NCBI GenBank assembly: GCA_021648225.1 | Contig: JAKITE010000001.1 | Span: 1 to 64,000, forward strand | Direction: 5' to 3' | DNA from: Paracoccaceae bacterium | GTDB lineage: Bacteria; Pseudomonadota; Alphaproteobacteria; Rhodobacterales; Rhodobacteraceae | DNA length: 64,000 nt | In this document: piece after piece, positions 43,832 through 53,413 of the stretch | Position numbering within the stretch: position 1 is the first letter of the stretch | Layout of the letters: each line of letters begins with the position of its first letter | Notes under the pieces: generated by a model | What the model saw: only the letters and a program-made list of their open reading frames with translations | What the model was told of the DNA's origin: nothing | Database searches by the model: none | Position numbers and translations under genes: made by a program

Positions 43832-45475
43832 TTATGACGCAAGCGCATCAATCACCGGCCCGATCCTTTCCGAAATCTGGGTAGGAATTTGAATAACTGA
43901 ATCAAATATGTCGGGGTTAATCGGATGGCCAATGGCAATAATCAATGCCTTGGAATAGATTTTATGCAGGTCAGAAACCTTTCCGGCCTCGTCCAGACCA
44001 CCGGTTTCAAACAATATTACATGGACCTCGTTTGCGTATTCTGGCGCCTGAAAGCTGACGGGTGCATCACGCAAAGCAGTTTTGCAAATGCTTGCCATCA
44101 CATGCGAAGACATTTCCAACTGCACATTTACGGTTGATAATTCCAACAGCAAAATCGGCACCGAAACCGCAATCACCACCTGATTACCACGCGGTGGCAG
44201 CAGGTTGATTTTGCCCTCCATCTTTGCAATCAACCCACGGGCAACCGCAGGGCCAAGCGCATCAGCGGCGAAATTATCGTCATTATCCGCCCGCCCGCCA
44301 AGCACCAAATCAGGGTTCCAAGCTGCGCCTGTTGATGCATAATCCAAAGCAATTTCGGCTTTTAATTCGGAATTTTCAACATTAAATACCATCGAAATGG
44401 ATTTAACGCCGGCCAGATCCATAAAATAGCTGGCCAGTTGGGTATAGACCTGCTTCAGCCGCCGAAAATCACCGGAAATCCGCAAGGGGCCGCCTTTGGC
44501 ATAGACCACATCAAAATTTATTCCGGCGCGTCGGGCCTCGGGGGCAAAAAGATCATTCAGGGTTTCGACAAGCTGCGCAACCTCAAACGATTTTGCTTCC
44601 AGTTCGATATCGTTATTTTGCAATGCGGCAAAATCCAGAATATCGGTCAGCATACCGATCATTTGCCGGGCTGACCTTTCCGCCTGTTCAATTATATTTT
44701 CCTGCGGTTCGGTTGTTTTGCTTTGGCGCAACAAGGCCAACAGCCCCAAAACCCCGTTCATCGGGGTTCTCAACTCATGGCTCATCATGGTTAAAAACCG
44801 GGTTTTGGACTGGCTGGCATTTTCGGCAATTTCCGCCAGTGCCTTGTTTTTATGGGCAAGGTTTTTATACCTGCGCCCCTGCCAGCTGCTCATGCCCAAA
44901 CCAATCAACAGGAATATCACCGATGCAATACTAAGCCCAAGGGTGGTATTGGCGCTGCGCCGCATCTGGGCATTCAGATCGGATCGCAGCTTTTCTTCGC
45001 CAGCAAAAATCGCCTGGCTCAGACCGCGCATTTCAATCGAATACAGGTCCAGAACATCGTGCAAATCGTCAATTTCGGTAACCGAGGCAGACCCGATATT
45101 TTCAACCGTCGGAGCTTGGCGTTGAATTTCCTCAAAAAGACGGCCGATAATATTGGCCTCAGAATCATAACTGCGCAGCCGTTCCCCAACCCTGCCCCGC
45201 TGAAATATCGCCACCCTGCTCCATAAAATGTCAAACCGTTTGTTAAGCTGCCGCTCAGACTGGTCTTCGCCAAATTTATAGGCAAGTATTGCTTCTTTAA
45301 AGCGCAGCAATTCCTGGTCCAATTGCATTGCCGACCAGGAGATATTTTCCTGATTGGATTTGTTCAATGCATCCAGATCTTTCTTAAACGAAAGAAACCC
45401 AAAACCGGCCAGCCCGACAGCAACAGCCAAAAGGCCGACAAATATCAGGCTGGTAAATGATGGGTTGCCTTTCAT
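43832..45475 (-). CDS. Membrane kinase-like sensor with degenerate ATPase and receiver domains
   Basis: 547 residues. TM1 FVGLLAVAVGLAGFGFLSF (~13), a ~150-residue helical periplasmic sensor, TM2 GLSIASVIFLLIGLGMSSW (~180), a coiled coil, and an intact HisKA with His in FLTMMSHELRTPMNGVLGLL (~235). The N-box position reads QLASYFMDLAG instead of NLLxNA, the G1 position reads DYASTGAAWNPD, and G2 is lost, so ATP use is unlikely. A C-terminal receiver-like domain lacks the acceptor Asp (HVILFETGGLDEAGKV). Its start follows directly on the stop of the periplasmic protein gene. It could accept phosphate on its His in trans or act as a pure signal relay. Confidence 0.78.
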   Translation of the reverse strand: MKGNPSFTSLIFVGLLAVAVGLAGFGFLSFKKDLDALNKSNQENISWSAMQLDQELLRFKEAILAYKFGEDQSERQLNKRFDILWSRVAIFQRGRVGERLRSYDSEANIIGRLFEEIQRQAPTVENIGSASVTEIDDLHDVLDLYSIEMRGLSQAIFAGEEKLRSDLNAQMRRSANTTLGLSIASVIFLLIGLGMSSWQGRRYKNLAHKNKALAEIAENASQSKTRFLTMMSHELRTPMNGVLGLLALLRQSKTTEPQENIIEQAERSARQMIGMLTDILDFAALQNNDIELEAKSFEVAQLVETLNDLFAPEARRAGINFDVVYAKGGPLRISGDFRRLKQVYTQLASYFMDLAGVKSISMVFNVENSELKAEIALDYASTGAAWNPDLVLGGRADNDDNFAADALGPAVARGLIAKMEGKINLLPPRGNQVVIAVSVPILLLELSTVNVQLEMSSHVMASICKTALRDAPVSFQAPEYANEVHVILFETGGLDEAGKVSDLHKIYSKALIIAIGHPINPDIFDSVIQIPTQISERIGPVIDALAS

Positions 45476-45967
45476 TTACTTGATTTCCACGCTGACAAGT
45501 TGCCAGATCATGCGGGCGTTATAAGTGGGGTCGCGTAATTCCGGGTTGTCAGACATCGGATAAACCACCCAGATCGGGCCTTTGTCGCGGGTTGAAAGCC
45601 GGTCACCATTGGTGGAATGGGCAAAAACAACATCATAATCGATAAAATCCTGCACCGGAACCTCGATCGAATAATCATTGACCGCGGTCAGCACCACCGT
45701 ATCACCGGCTCCACCGCCCAACAGCGCCACCACATCCCGCGCCAAAGGTCCGCCAAAGGCGGTCATTTCATCGACAAATTCATTGGTGGTATTCATTACC
45801 ACCTGATCAAGCGCCATGATGCCATCCTCGGTTAGTAATATCTCTGCTTCAGTAATAGAGTTGGTTAATGTCAGCATTGTGTCCTGTGCGCTGGCAGCGC
45901 CACCCATCCACGCTGATGCCGCAAGCATGATTGCCATATTTCTTAAGGTTTTGGAAAGATTGACCAT
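45476..45967 (-). CDS. Periplasmic protein with oxidoreductase-molybdopterin-like C-terminus
   Basis: 163 residues from ATG 45967 (AGGAGG 5 nt upstream). Signal peptide ends near GGAASA-QDT. The mature protein (YSIEVPVQDFIDYDVVFAHSTNG, then GPIWVVYPMSDNPELRDPTY, then MIWQLVSVEI) resembles the C-terminal part of sulfite-oxidase-fold domains but is far too short to carry a whole cofactor site and has no cofactor Cys. It is the first gene of the signalling operon and most likely the periplasmic sensing or modulating partner of the membrane kinase. Confidence 0.65.
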   Translation of the reverse strand: MVNLSKTLRNMAIMLAASAWMGGAASAQDTMLTLTNSITEAEILLTEDGIMALDQVVMNTTNEFVDEMTAFGGPLARDVVALLGGGAGDTVVLTAVNDYSIEVPVQDFIDYDVVFAHSTNGDRLSTRDKGPIWVVYPMSDNPELRDPTYNARMIWQLVSVEIK

Positions 45968-46006
45968 TTTGGCCTCCTGAATAGATTTACCGTCAAAACA
46001 AACGTT

Positions 46007-46020
46007 GCAAACCAGAGACC
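46007..46020 (-). promoter_or_regulatory. Candidate sigma-54 (-24/-12) promoter of the signalling operon
   Basis: On the minus strand GG at 46020-46019, ten bases, then GC at 46008-46007 within TTTGCA. The -12 half (TTGCA) is excellent, the -24 half poor outside the GG. Transcription would start ~28 nt before the first start codon. It suggests positive feedback by the operon's own sigma-54 activator. Confidence 0.3.
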
Positions 46021-46023
46021 GCA

Positions 46024-46050
46024 AAAAACCGCCATAAAAACACGGTTTTT
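46024..46050. terminator. Terminator-like hairpin upstream of the signalling operon
   Basis: AAAAACCG (46024-46031) pairs perfectly with CGGTTTTT (46043-46050) around an 11-nt loop. Read leftward it ends in T6. It could end transcripts from prpE, whose stop is ~200 nt upstream, before the next operon. Confidence 0.45.
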
Positions 46051-46249
46051 CAGTTGATTTTCGCAATTGGCAATTTTTTTGATTTGCAATTTGCACAGGA
46101 TCACGGCAACACACGCAAAATGCGAATCTTGCTTAACAAATTCTGCATAAAGGTTTAACTACGCCTTAACGCCTTGAACTCACGTGATTTTAATTTCTTG
46201 ATAACTTTCACGATGCAAATCCAGCTGTGCAAGTTGCTATTTTCAGGGC
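46051..46249. other. Gap between prpE and the signalling operon
   Basis: ~200 bp, AT-rich, no gene. It contains TTTGCAATTTGCA (46083-46095), close to the TTTGCAA boxes at pccB but with a 7-bp rather than 8-bp period. Confidence 0.3.
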
Positions 46250-48148
46250 TTAGCTTTTGTTCAAAGCATATCCCGTTGCTTGCAATGCTGTGCTGATTTC
46301 AACCAGAACTTCCGGGTCATCAATTGTCGCCGGTAATTTCCATTCCGCACCATCGGCAATTTTTGCCATGGTGCCGCGCAATACTTTGCCCGAACGGGTT
46401 TTGGGCAGTCGGTCCACCACACAAGCCAGCTTGAATGCCGCCACCGGCCCGATCTTTTCACGCACCAGCTTGATGCATTCGGCCACAATTTCGCCATGGG
46501 TCTTAACGGTTCCGGCATTCAAACACAAAAGCCCAAGCGGCAATTGGCCCTTAAGCGCATCCGCCACGCCAATCACCGCACATTCGGCCACATCGGGATG
46601 GCAAGACAAAACCTCCTCCATCGCGCCGGTCGAAAGTCGATGTCCGGCCACATTGATCACATCATCAGTCCGCGCCATAATATAGACATAACCATCCTCA
46701 TCAATCATACCCGCATCGCCGGTTTCATAATATCCCGGAAATGCCTCCAGATAAGATTTGCGAAACCGTTGCTCTGCATTCCACAAGCCCGGCAAGGTGC
46801 CCGGCGGCAAAGGCAGTTTAATGGCAATCGCCCCCATTTCACCGGCTGGCACCTGATGGCCCCCGTCATCCAGCACCTGAATATCAAACCCCGGCATGGC
46901 CACACCGGCTGCGCCCGGTTTAACCGGCATCTGTTCCAGCCCCATAGGAATGGCCACCGCCGGATAGCCGATCTCGGTTTGCCACCAATGGTCAATCACC
47001 GGCACACCCAGCTGGTTTTGGGCCCAGATAATCGTATCGCTATCGGCGCGTTCCCCCGCCAGATACAAAACCCGCAGGCTACTTAAATCATATTTCCTGA
47101 CATACGCCCCCTCGGGGTCTTCGCGTTTGATGGCGCGAAACGCGGTCGGGGCGGTGAACATCGACACCACCTTGTGTTCTTCGATCACCCGCCAAAACGT
47201 GCCCGCATCGGGCGTGCCCACCGGTTTGCCCTCAAACAACACCGCCGTAGCCCCCGCCAGCAGCGGCCCGTAACAAATATAGGAATGCCCAACCACCCAG
47301 CCGACATCTGATGCGGCCCAGAAAACATCGCCCGCATCAACATTATAGATATTTTTCATGGTCCAGTGCAGCGCCACCGCATGGCCGGCATTATCGCGGA
47401 TCACGCCTTTGGGCTGGCCGGTGGTGCCGCTGGTATACAATATATATAACGGATCATTACCCTGCATCGGTTCGCATTCCGCAGGCGCAGCATCTTGTTG
47501 AAATGCGTGCCATTCAAAATCAAACCCGTCTTTCAGGGGCGCAATGGATTGGGGCCGTTGCAACACAACGGTAAAATCAGGTTTATGGCTGGCAATATCA
47601 ATCGCGCCATCCATCAGCGGTTTATATTCCACCACCCTGTTGGGTTCGATACCACAAGACGCGGCGATAATGGCTTTGGGGGTGGCATCATCAATGCGCA
47701 CCGCCAGTTCATTGGCGGCAAACCCGCCAAACACTACGGAATGGATGGCGCCAATGCGTGAACAGGCCAGCATGGCCTCCAATGCCTCGGGCACCATCGG
47801 CATATAGATCAACACCCGATCGCCCTTGCTAATACCGCGCTGTTGCAACGCGCCCGCCAATCGCGCCACACGGGTGGTTAGGTCTGCATAGGTGATCTTG
47901 TCTTTGGTGCCAGTGATTGGACTGTCATAGATAATCGCGGTTTGCTCGCCACGCCCCGCCATCACATGCCGGTCAAGCGCGTTGTAACAGGTGTTCATCA
48001 CCCCGTCGCTATACCACTGATATAGCGGCGCGTTGCTGTCATCCAAAGCACGGGTTGGCTTTTTGAACCAGTCAATCGCCCCGGCAGCTTGTAGCCAGAA
48101 TTTTTCAGGGTCCGCCTGCGCTGCATCATAAACCTGTTTATACGTCAT
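46250..48148 (-). CDS. prpE: Propionyl-CoA synthetase
   Basis: 632 residues of the acyl-adenylate family. The nucleotide loop is YILYTSGTTGQPKGVIRDN (~237), followed by HWTMKNIYN, DHWWQTEIGYPA and MARTDDVINVAGHRLSTG. The C-terminal TRSGKVLRG has the acetylatable Lys region. Overall pattern and length fit PrpE better than Acs. It activates propionate to propionyl-CoA. It follows malic enzyme by 7 nt and ends the leftward propionate operon. Confidence 0.88.
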   Translation of the reverse strand: MTYKQVYDAAQADPEKFWLQAAGAIDWFKKPTRALDDSNAPLYQWYSDGVMNTCYNALDRHVMAGRGEQTAIIYDSPITGTKDKITYADLTTRVARLAGALQQRGISKGDRVLIYMPMVPEALEAMLACSRIGAIHSVVFGGFAANELAVRIDDATPKAIIAASCGIEPNRVVEYKPLMDGAIDIASHKPDFTVVLQRPQSIAPLKDGFDFEWHAFQQDAAPAECEPMQGNDPLYILYTSGTTGQPKGVIRDNAGHAVALHWTMKNIYNVDAGDVFWAASDVGWVVGHSYICYGPLLAGATAVLFEGKPVGTPDAGTFWRVIEEHKVVSMFTAPTAFRAIKREDPEGAYVRKYDLSSLRVLYLAGERADSDTIIWAQNQLGVPVIDHWWQTEIGYPAVAIPMGLEQMPVKPGAAGVAMPGFDIQVLDDGGHQVPAGEMGAIAIKLPLPPGTLPGLWNAEQRFRKSYLEAFPGYYETGDAGMIDEDGYVYIMARTDDVINVAGHRLSTGAMEEVLSCHPDVAECAVIGVADALKGQLPLGLLCLNAGTVKTHGEIVAECIKLVREKIGPVAAFKLACVVDRLPKTRSGKVLRGTMAKIADGAEWKLPATIDDPEVLVEISTALQATGYALNKS

Positions 48149-48155
48149 ACTGCCC

Positions 48156-50435
48156 TCAACTGTAATGTTGCATCGGTGTTCCGGCCAAAGCCGCGATATT
48201 CAACAAGCCCCGCGCCGTGATAGACGAGGTCACGATATGGGCTTTATTGCCCATGCCGATCAAAATTGGCCCGATCTCCAGCCCTCCGGCCAGCATTTTC
48301 ATGGTGTTGCGCACACCGCTGGCCGCATCTGCGCTGGCAAAGATCAACACATTGGCACGGCCTTTCAACCGACCGCATGGCAGGATTTTTTCGCGGATGT
48401 CAGGGTCAAGCGCGGCATCGACATGCATTTCGCCCTCATATTCAAAATCAAGATTCTGCGCATCCAGAATGGCCATGGCGGCGCGCATACGGCGGCCGGA
48501 TTCGGTTTGCATATTGCCAAATTGCGAATGGGAGCATAACGCGATTTTGGGTTCCACCCCGAACCGCCGCGCATGGCGCGCTGCGCCGCAAACGATTGTC
48601 GCGATCTGCTCCGGTGTCGGTTCGGGAAATACCTGAGTATCGGCAATAAACAACGGGCCGCTTTCGTGTAGCATTAGCGACAAAGCCCCGCGTGGTTGCA
48701 GGCTGTCAGACGCCAAAATTTGCTCAACATAATTCATATGCCAAAGGTATTGGCCAAAAGTGCCGCAAATCATGCTATCTGCATCATTGCGTTTCACCAT
48801 GATGGCACCAATTGCGGTGGTATTGGTCCGCATGATCGCCTGCGCCAATGCAGGGGTTACGCCGCGCCGCGCCATAACCGTGTGGTATTCGCCCCAATAA
48901 TCGCGATAGCGCGGGTCACTTTCGGGATTGACCAGTTCAAAATCCACGCCAGCTTTTATAGGCAGGCCCGCGGCCTCGATGCGGCTGGCGACCACTTCGG
49001 GGCGACCGATCAGAATGGGCGCATCATGGGTTTCTTCCATCATGGCATGGGCGGCGCGCAATACGCGTTCATCCTCGCCCTCGGTGAATACAATCCGGCG
49101 TTTGCTGGTGCGGGCTGCATCAAACACCCGCCGCATGATGAAGGCCGAACGGTAAACCGAATTATCAAGTTTTTCACGATAGGCATCTATGTCAGGCACA
49201 GGCCTTGTGGCCACACCGCTTTTCATCGCGGCCTCGGCCACGGCACCAGCGACCGTTGCCAGTAAGCGCGGGTCAAACGGTTTGGGGATTAAATAATCGG
49301 CCCCGAATTTCAATTCTTCACCCTTATAGGCTGCTGCTGCCTCGGCGGATGAATGCGCGTGCGCCAGTGCCGCAATACCGTTCACACAGCCGATTTCCAT
49401 TTCATCATTGATCGTGGTGGCCCCCACATCCAGCGCGCCGCGAAAAATAAACGGAAAACACAAAACATTATTGACCTGATTGGGAAAATCGGAACGCCCC
49501 GTGGCAATGATTGCATCGGGTGCAACTTTGCGAACCTCATCGGGCATAATTTCCGGTGTTGGATTAGCCAGCGCAAAAACAATCGGAGTTTTGGCCATTT
49601 TTGCGACCATTTCAGGTTTCAAAACCCCCGGCCCTGACAGGCCCAAAAACAAATCCGCGCCATCAATCACATCATCCAGCGTGCGCAAATCAGTATCTTG
49701 GGCAAATTCGTCTTTTTGCGGCGAGGTCTCGGCATCGCGGCCCACATAAACCAGCCCGTCAATATCACATAGCCAGACATTACGCCGCTGCACACCCAGT
49801 TTTAACAGCATATTCAAACAGGCAATCCCCGCCGCGCCGCCACCGGTGGAAACCACTTTGATGTCCTCGAACCTCTTGCCAGCGACTTCCAAAGCATTTT
49901 TGGCTGCCGCGCCAACCACAATCGCGGTGCCGTGCTGGTCATCATGAAAAACCGGAATGTTCATGCGTTCGCGGCACAGTTTTTCAACAATAAAACATTC
50001 AGGTGCTTTGATATCCTCAAGATTTATCGCGCCAAAAGTCGGCTCCAGCGCGGTGACAATATCGGCCAGCTTATAGGGATCGCTTTCATCCACCTCGATG
50101 TCAAAACAATCAATATTGGCGAATTTTTTGAACAGAACCGCCTTGCCTTCCATAATCGGTTTGCTGGCCAGCGCCCCGATATTACCCAGCCCCAGCGCCG
50201 CAGAACCATTGGTTACCACCCCGACCAGATTACCCCGCGCGGTGTAACGCGCGGCATTAGCAGGGTCGGATTTGATCTCCATACAAGCCTCGGCCACCCC
50301 GGGCGAATAGGCCAGCGCCAGATCACGGCCATTGGCCAATGGCTTGGTAGCGCGGATTTCAAGTTTTCCCGGCTTGGGGAATTCGTGATAATGCAAAGCG
50401 GCTTTTTTAAGGGTATCGGATGGACGGTCGGTCAT
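48156..50435 (-). CDS. maeB: NADP-malic enzyme with C-terminal phosphotransacetylase domain
   Basis: 759 residues from ATG 50435 (AAGGAA upstream). The N-terminal ~430 residues are malic enzyme ([46 protein letters not shown] as the dinucleotide motif). The C-terminal ~330 residues are a phosphate-acetyltransferase-like domain ([18 protein letters not shown], then [15 protein letters not shown]), which in MaeB serves acetyl-CoA regulation rather than catalysis. It decarboxylates malate to pyruvate with NADP. Placement between mutase and prpE suggests draining C4 acids made from propionate. Confidence 0.92.
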   Translation of the reverse strand: MTDRPSDTLKKAALHYHEFPKPGKLEIRATKPLANGRDLALAYSPGVAEACMEIKSDPANAARYTARGNLVGVVTNGSAALGLGNIGALASKPIMEGKAVLFKKFANIDCFDIEVDESDPYKLADIVTALEPTFGAINLEDIKAPECFIVEKLCRERMNIPVFHDDQHGTAIVVGAAAKNALEVAGKRFEDIKVVSTGGGAAGIACLNMLLKLGVQRRNVWLCDIDGLVYVGRDAETSPQKDEFAQDTDLRTLDDVIDGADLFLGLSGPGVLKPEMVAKMAKTPIVFALANPTPEIMPDEVRKVAPDAIIATGRSDFPNQVNNVLCFPFIFRGALDVGATTINDEMEIGCVNGIAALAHAHSSAEAAAAYKGEELKFGADYLIPKPFDPRLLATVAGAVAEAAMKSGVATRPVPDIDAYREKLDNSVYRSAFIMRRVFDAARTSKRRIVFTEGEDERVLRAAHAMMEETHDAPILIGRPEVVASRIEAAGLPIKAGVDFELVNPESDPRYRDYWGEYHTVMARRGVTPALAQAIMRTNTTAIGAIMVKRNDADSMICGTFGQYLWHMNYVEQILASDSLQPRGALSLMLHESGPLFIADTQVFPEPTPEQIATIVCGAARHARRFGVEPKIALCSHSQFGNMQTESGRRMRAAMAILDAQNLDFEYEGEMHVDAALDPDIREKILPCGRLKGRANVLIFASADAASGVRNTMKMLAGGLEIGPILIGMGNKAHIVTSSITARGLLNIAALAGTPMQHYS

Positions 50436-50454
50436 GGTGTTCCTTTTGATGTTT

Positions 50455-50474
50455 GGTGGGTGCAAGCACCCACC
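50455..50474 (-). promoter_or_regulatory. Intercistronic hairpin between methylmalonyl-CoA mutase and maeB
   Basis: GGTGGGTGC (50455-50463) and GCACCCACC (50466-50474) form a perfect 9-bp stem with an AA centre directly after the mutase stop. No T run. It may protect the upstream mRNA or reduce maeB expression. Confidence 0.6.
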
Positions 50475-52604
50475 CTACGAGTTTTTGCGCTGGATCAGCC
50501 GCAAGACTTTGCCAGCTGCCTCGGGTATATTGGTTCCGGGTCCGAATATCGCGCGGACCCCTTTTGAATACAAGAATTCATAATCCTGTTGCGGAATGAC
50601 CCCGCCGCAAACCACAATAATATGGCCTGCTCCGGCTTTGTTCAACGCCTCAATCAGCTTGGGCGCAAGGGTTTTATGCCCTGCCGCCTGACTGGAAATT
50701 CCGATCACATGCACATTACCGGCAATCGCATCCTCAGCGGCTTCCTCCGGCGTTTGAAACAGCGGCCCGACCTCAACCTCAAAGCCGATATCACCAAAGG
50801 CCGTAGCAATCACCTTGGCCCCGCGGTCATGACCGTCTTGCCCCATTTTAACCACCAACATACGCGGCGCGCGGCCCTCACCCTTGGCAAAATCCGCGAT
50901 ATTTTCCTGTAGCTCTGCATAGGCGGCATTGCCCGCATAAGCCGCGCCATAAACCCCTTTCAGGGTTTTGACCTCTGCCTTATGCCGCCCGAAAACACGC
51001 TCCAAAGCATCCGAAATTTCCCCAACCGTGGCCCGTGCCCGCGCCGCACCAATCGCATATTCCAACAAGTTTCCATCGGAACGGGCGGCCTGTTCAAGTG
51101 CTTTAAGCGCAGCATCACATGCCGCCTGATCGCGCCCTGATCGCACCTGTTGCAGCCGTTTCACTTGCGCCTCGCGCACTGCACCATTGTCAATATCCAG
51201 AATATCAATCGGGTCTTCTTTATCCAGCCGATATTTATTAACCCCGACGATGACCTCATCGCCCAGATCGACCGCTGCCTGACGGCGCGCCGCGGATTCT
51301 TCAATGCGTAGTTTTGGCATGCCACTGGCCACGGCTTTGGTCATGCCACCCATTTCATCAACTTCTTTGATCAAATCCCAAGCCTTATCCGCCAGTTCGG
51401 CGGTCAGGCTTTCGACATAATAAGACCCCGCCAGCGGGTCGATAACATTGGTAATTCCGGTTTCTTCCTGCAAAATAATCTGGGTATTGCGGGCGATCCG
51501 CGCCGAAAAATCGGTTGGCAAGGCCATCGCTTCGTCCAGCGCGTTGGTGTGCAGGCTCTGGGTGCCGCCCAGCACTGCCGACATGGCCTCGTATGCTGTG
51601 CGGATCACATTGTTATACGGGTCTTGCGCCTGCAAGCTGACGCCCGAGGTCTGGCAATGGGTCCGCAGCATTTTGCTGCTGGTCTTTTTGGCCCCCATTT
51701 CTGTCATGATCCGGTGCCATAGCAACCGCGCGGCGCGCAATTTCGCCGCCTCCATGAAAAAATTCATGCCAATGGCAAAGAAAAACGATAGCCGCCCCGC
51801 AAAAGCATCCACATCCATGCCGGTGTCAATCGCGGCGCGCACGTATTCCTTGCCATCGGCCAGCGTATAGGCCAGCTCCTGCACCAGATTGGCGCCAGCC
51901 TCCTGCATGTGATAACCGCTAATGCTGATTGAATTGAATTTCGGCATCTCGGCCGAGGTAAACGCAATAATATCCGACACAATCCGCATGCTTGGTTCGG
52001 GCGGATAAATATAGGTGTTACGCACCATAAATTCCTTCAAGACATCGTTTTGAATGGTGCCGGTCAGGGCGGCGCGGTCAACGCCCTGCTCCTCGCCCGC
52101 CACAATAAAGCTGGCCAAAATCGGAATAACCGCGCCATTCATGGTCATGGAAACCGACATTTTATCCAGCGGAATGCCGTCAAACAAAACCTTCATATCC
52201 TCAACACTGTCAATCGCCACACCGGCCTTGCCGACATCGCCAACCACGCGCGGATGATCGCTATCATAGCCCCGATGGGTGGCCAGATCAAAAGCCACCG
52301 AAACGCCCTTTTGGCCCGCTTCCAGATTGCGCCGGTAAAAAGCGTTGCTTTCCTCGGCCGTGGAAAACCCCGCATATTGGCGGATGGTCCAGGGCCGCCC
52401 CGCATACATGGTGGCGCGAGGGCCACGGGTAAATGGCTCCAACCCCGGCAGGGTATTCATATGGGGCAAATCGGCTATATCTTCGGCGGTATAAAGCGGT
52501 TTTACGGTAATGCCTTCGGGGGTTTCCCAATTCAGGCCCGCAAGCGGTTTGCCACGCAATTCCTTTTCAGCAAGGGCTTTCCAATCATCAGACGGGTTTG
52601 ACAT
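50475..52604 (-). CDS. scpA: Methylmalonyl-CoA mutase (single-chain catalytic subunit)
   Basis: 709 residues. The N-terminal TIM-barrel domain (~30-545) contains [20 protein letters not shown] and [19 protein letters not shown]. The C-terminal B12-binding domain (~575-709) has the cobalt-ligand motif [11 protein letters not shown] and the downstream glycine-rich [12 protein letters not shown]. It isomerises methylmalonyl-CoA to succinyl-CoA. It is separated from the pcc genes by a 166-bp gap with a TTTGCAA box. Confidence 0.93.
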   Translation of the reverse strand: MSNPSDDWKALAEKELRGKPLAGLNWETPEGITVKPLYTAEDIADLPHMNTLPGLEPFTRGPRATMYAGRPWTIRQYAGFSTAEESNAFYRRNLEAGQKGVSVAFDLATHRGYDSDHPRVVGDVGKAGVAIDSVEDMKVLFDGIPLDKMSVSMTMNGAVIPILASFIVAGEEQGVDRAALTGTIQNDVLKEFMVRNTYIYPPEPSMRIVSDIIAFTSAEMPKFNSISISGYHMQEAGANLVQELAYTLADGKEYVRAAIDTGMDVDAFAGRLSFFFAIGMNFFMEAAKLRAARLLWHRIMTEMGAKKTSSKMLRTHCQTSGVSLQAQDPYNNVIRTAYEAMSAVLGGTQSLHTNALDEAMALPTDFSARIARNTQIILQEETGITNVIDPLAGSYYVESLTAELADKAWDLIKEVDEMGGMTKAVASGMPKLRIEESAARRQAAVDLGDEVIVGVNKYRLDKEDPIDILDIDNGAVREAQVKRLQQVRSGRDQAACDAALKALEQAARSDGNLLEYAIGAARARATVGEISDALERVFGRHKAEVKTLKGVYGAAYAGNAAYAELQENIADFAKGEGRAPRMLVVKMGQDGHDRGAKVIATAFGDIGFEVEVGPLFQTPEEAAEDAIAGNVHVIGISSQAAGHKTLAPKLIEALNKAGAGHIIVVCGGVIPQQDYEFLYSKGVRAIFGPGTNIPEAAGKVLRLIQRKNS

Positions 52605-52672
52605 TACAGGCCCCTTTCAGGTTTTGTTTACGGTTTCTTGATGCAACAGCGGTATAACCATCTTGCAAACGC

Positions 52673-52680
52673 GGGGCTTG
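52673..52680 (-). promoter_or_regulatory. Single TTTGCAA box upstream of methylmalonyl-CoA mutase
   Basis: GTTTGCAA on the minus strand, ~70 nt before the start codon, in the same gap as a perfect TTGACA hexamer (52746-52741, no matching -10 seen). It could be a weak PccR site. Confidence 0.3.
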
Positions 52681-52770
52681 TGCCCTAAATACAGGTAAGC
52701 AATGCATAGCTGGCACCAAGCAATTGAAGGGATGTTTATATGTCAAAATCACATTATCCACCTCGTCCAA

Positions 52771-53388
52771 TCAACGGTCGGACAGGTCCGAAACCCGGCT
52801 ATTAAGCCAGTTTTCAACCTGTTCACGGGTTTGATTTAATTCTTTTTCACTGCGAATAGCTAAAAACCGGTCAACCCCTTGGCGGCCTGATCTTATGTGC
52901 AAATCCAGCATGGTTTCCGCCTCCAGCCCCAAAACAACCGCTTCTTGTTTCATCGAGATAAAATTGCGGTAAACATCCATTCGCCGCTGCATTTCCAGTT
53001 CTGCAAACATCTTGGTCCGCATATCCAACGCCATTTCGGCAATCGCCACAATCTGGCTGTAATACACCACCACAGGGTCAATCGAGCTTTCGGGCAGGAT
53101 ATGAATATCCGCCAAAATCGCCTGAAAAAACGTGTCGTTCTTTTCACGCGGGATAAACGGCACAAAATTTTTATCCCCTTGCATTCGCGCCAGCATGCCC
53201 TGTTCAAATTCATCCAACCGGTCGCGAACCAGCACCGCCACATAGGCCCGAATTTCCGCCAGCAGAGCAATTTGAATATCCTTAACCCGTTCCTGCCGCC
53301 GCTTTCCGTCAAAATGACGGTCGCGCAGAAACCCGAACACAGAGGCAATCACTGTGGCAATAATCGCTGGGCCGATCCAGGCTTGCAT
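52771..53388 (-). CDS. Unknown membrane-anchored coiled-coil protein
   Basis: 205 residues. One N-terminal hydrophobic segment (GPAIIATVIASVFGFL) is followed by a basic stretch and an otherwise charged, helical protein. I do not recognise a family. It starts 25 nt after pccA on the same strand, so it is probably co-transcribed with the carboxylase genes. A link to propionate metabolism is not supported by its sequence. Confidence 0.6.
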   Translation of the reverse strand: MQAWIGPAIIATVIASVFGFLRDRHFDGKRRQERVKDIQIALLAEIRAYVAVLVRDRLDEFEQGMLARMQGDKNFVPFIPREKNDTFFQAILADIHILPESSIDPVVVYYSQIVAIAEMALDMRTKMFAELEMQRRMDVYRNFISMKQEAVVLGLEAETMLDLHIRSGRQGVDRFLAIRSEKELNQTREQVENWLNSRVSDLSDR

Positions 53389-53413
53389 TTAGCTGATGCT
53401 CCTCATTGGCAAT

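Noticed and set aside
46083..46095. PccR site near prpE
   Set aside because: It lies downstream of the prpE stop and has a 7-bp rather than 8-bp period, so control of prpE from here is unlikely.
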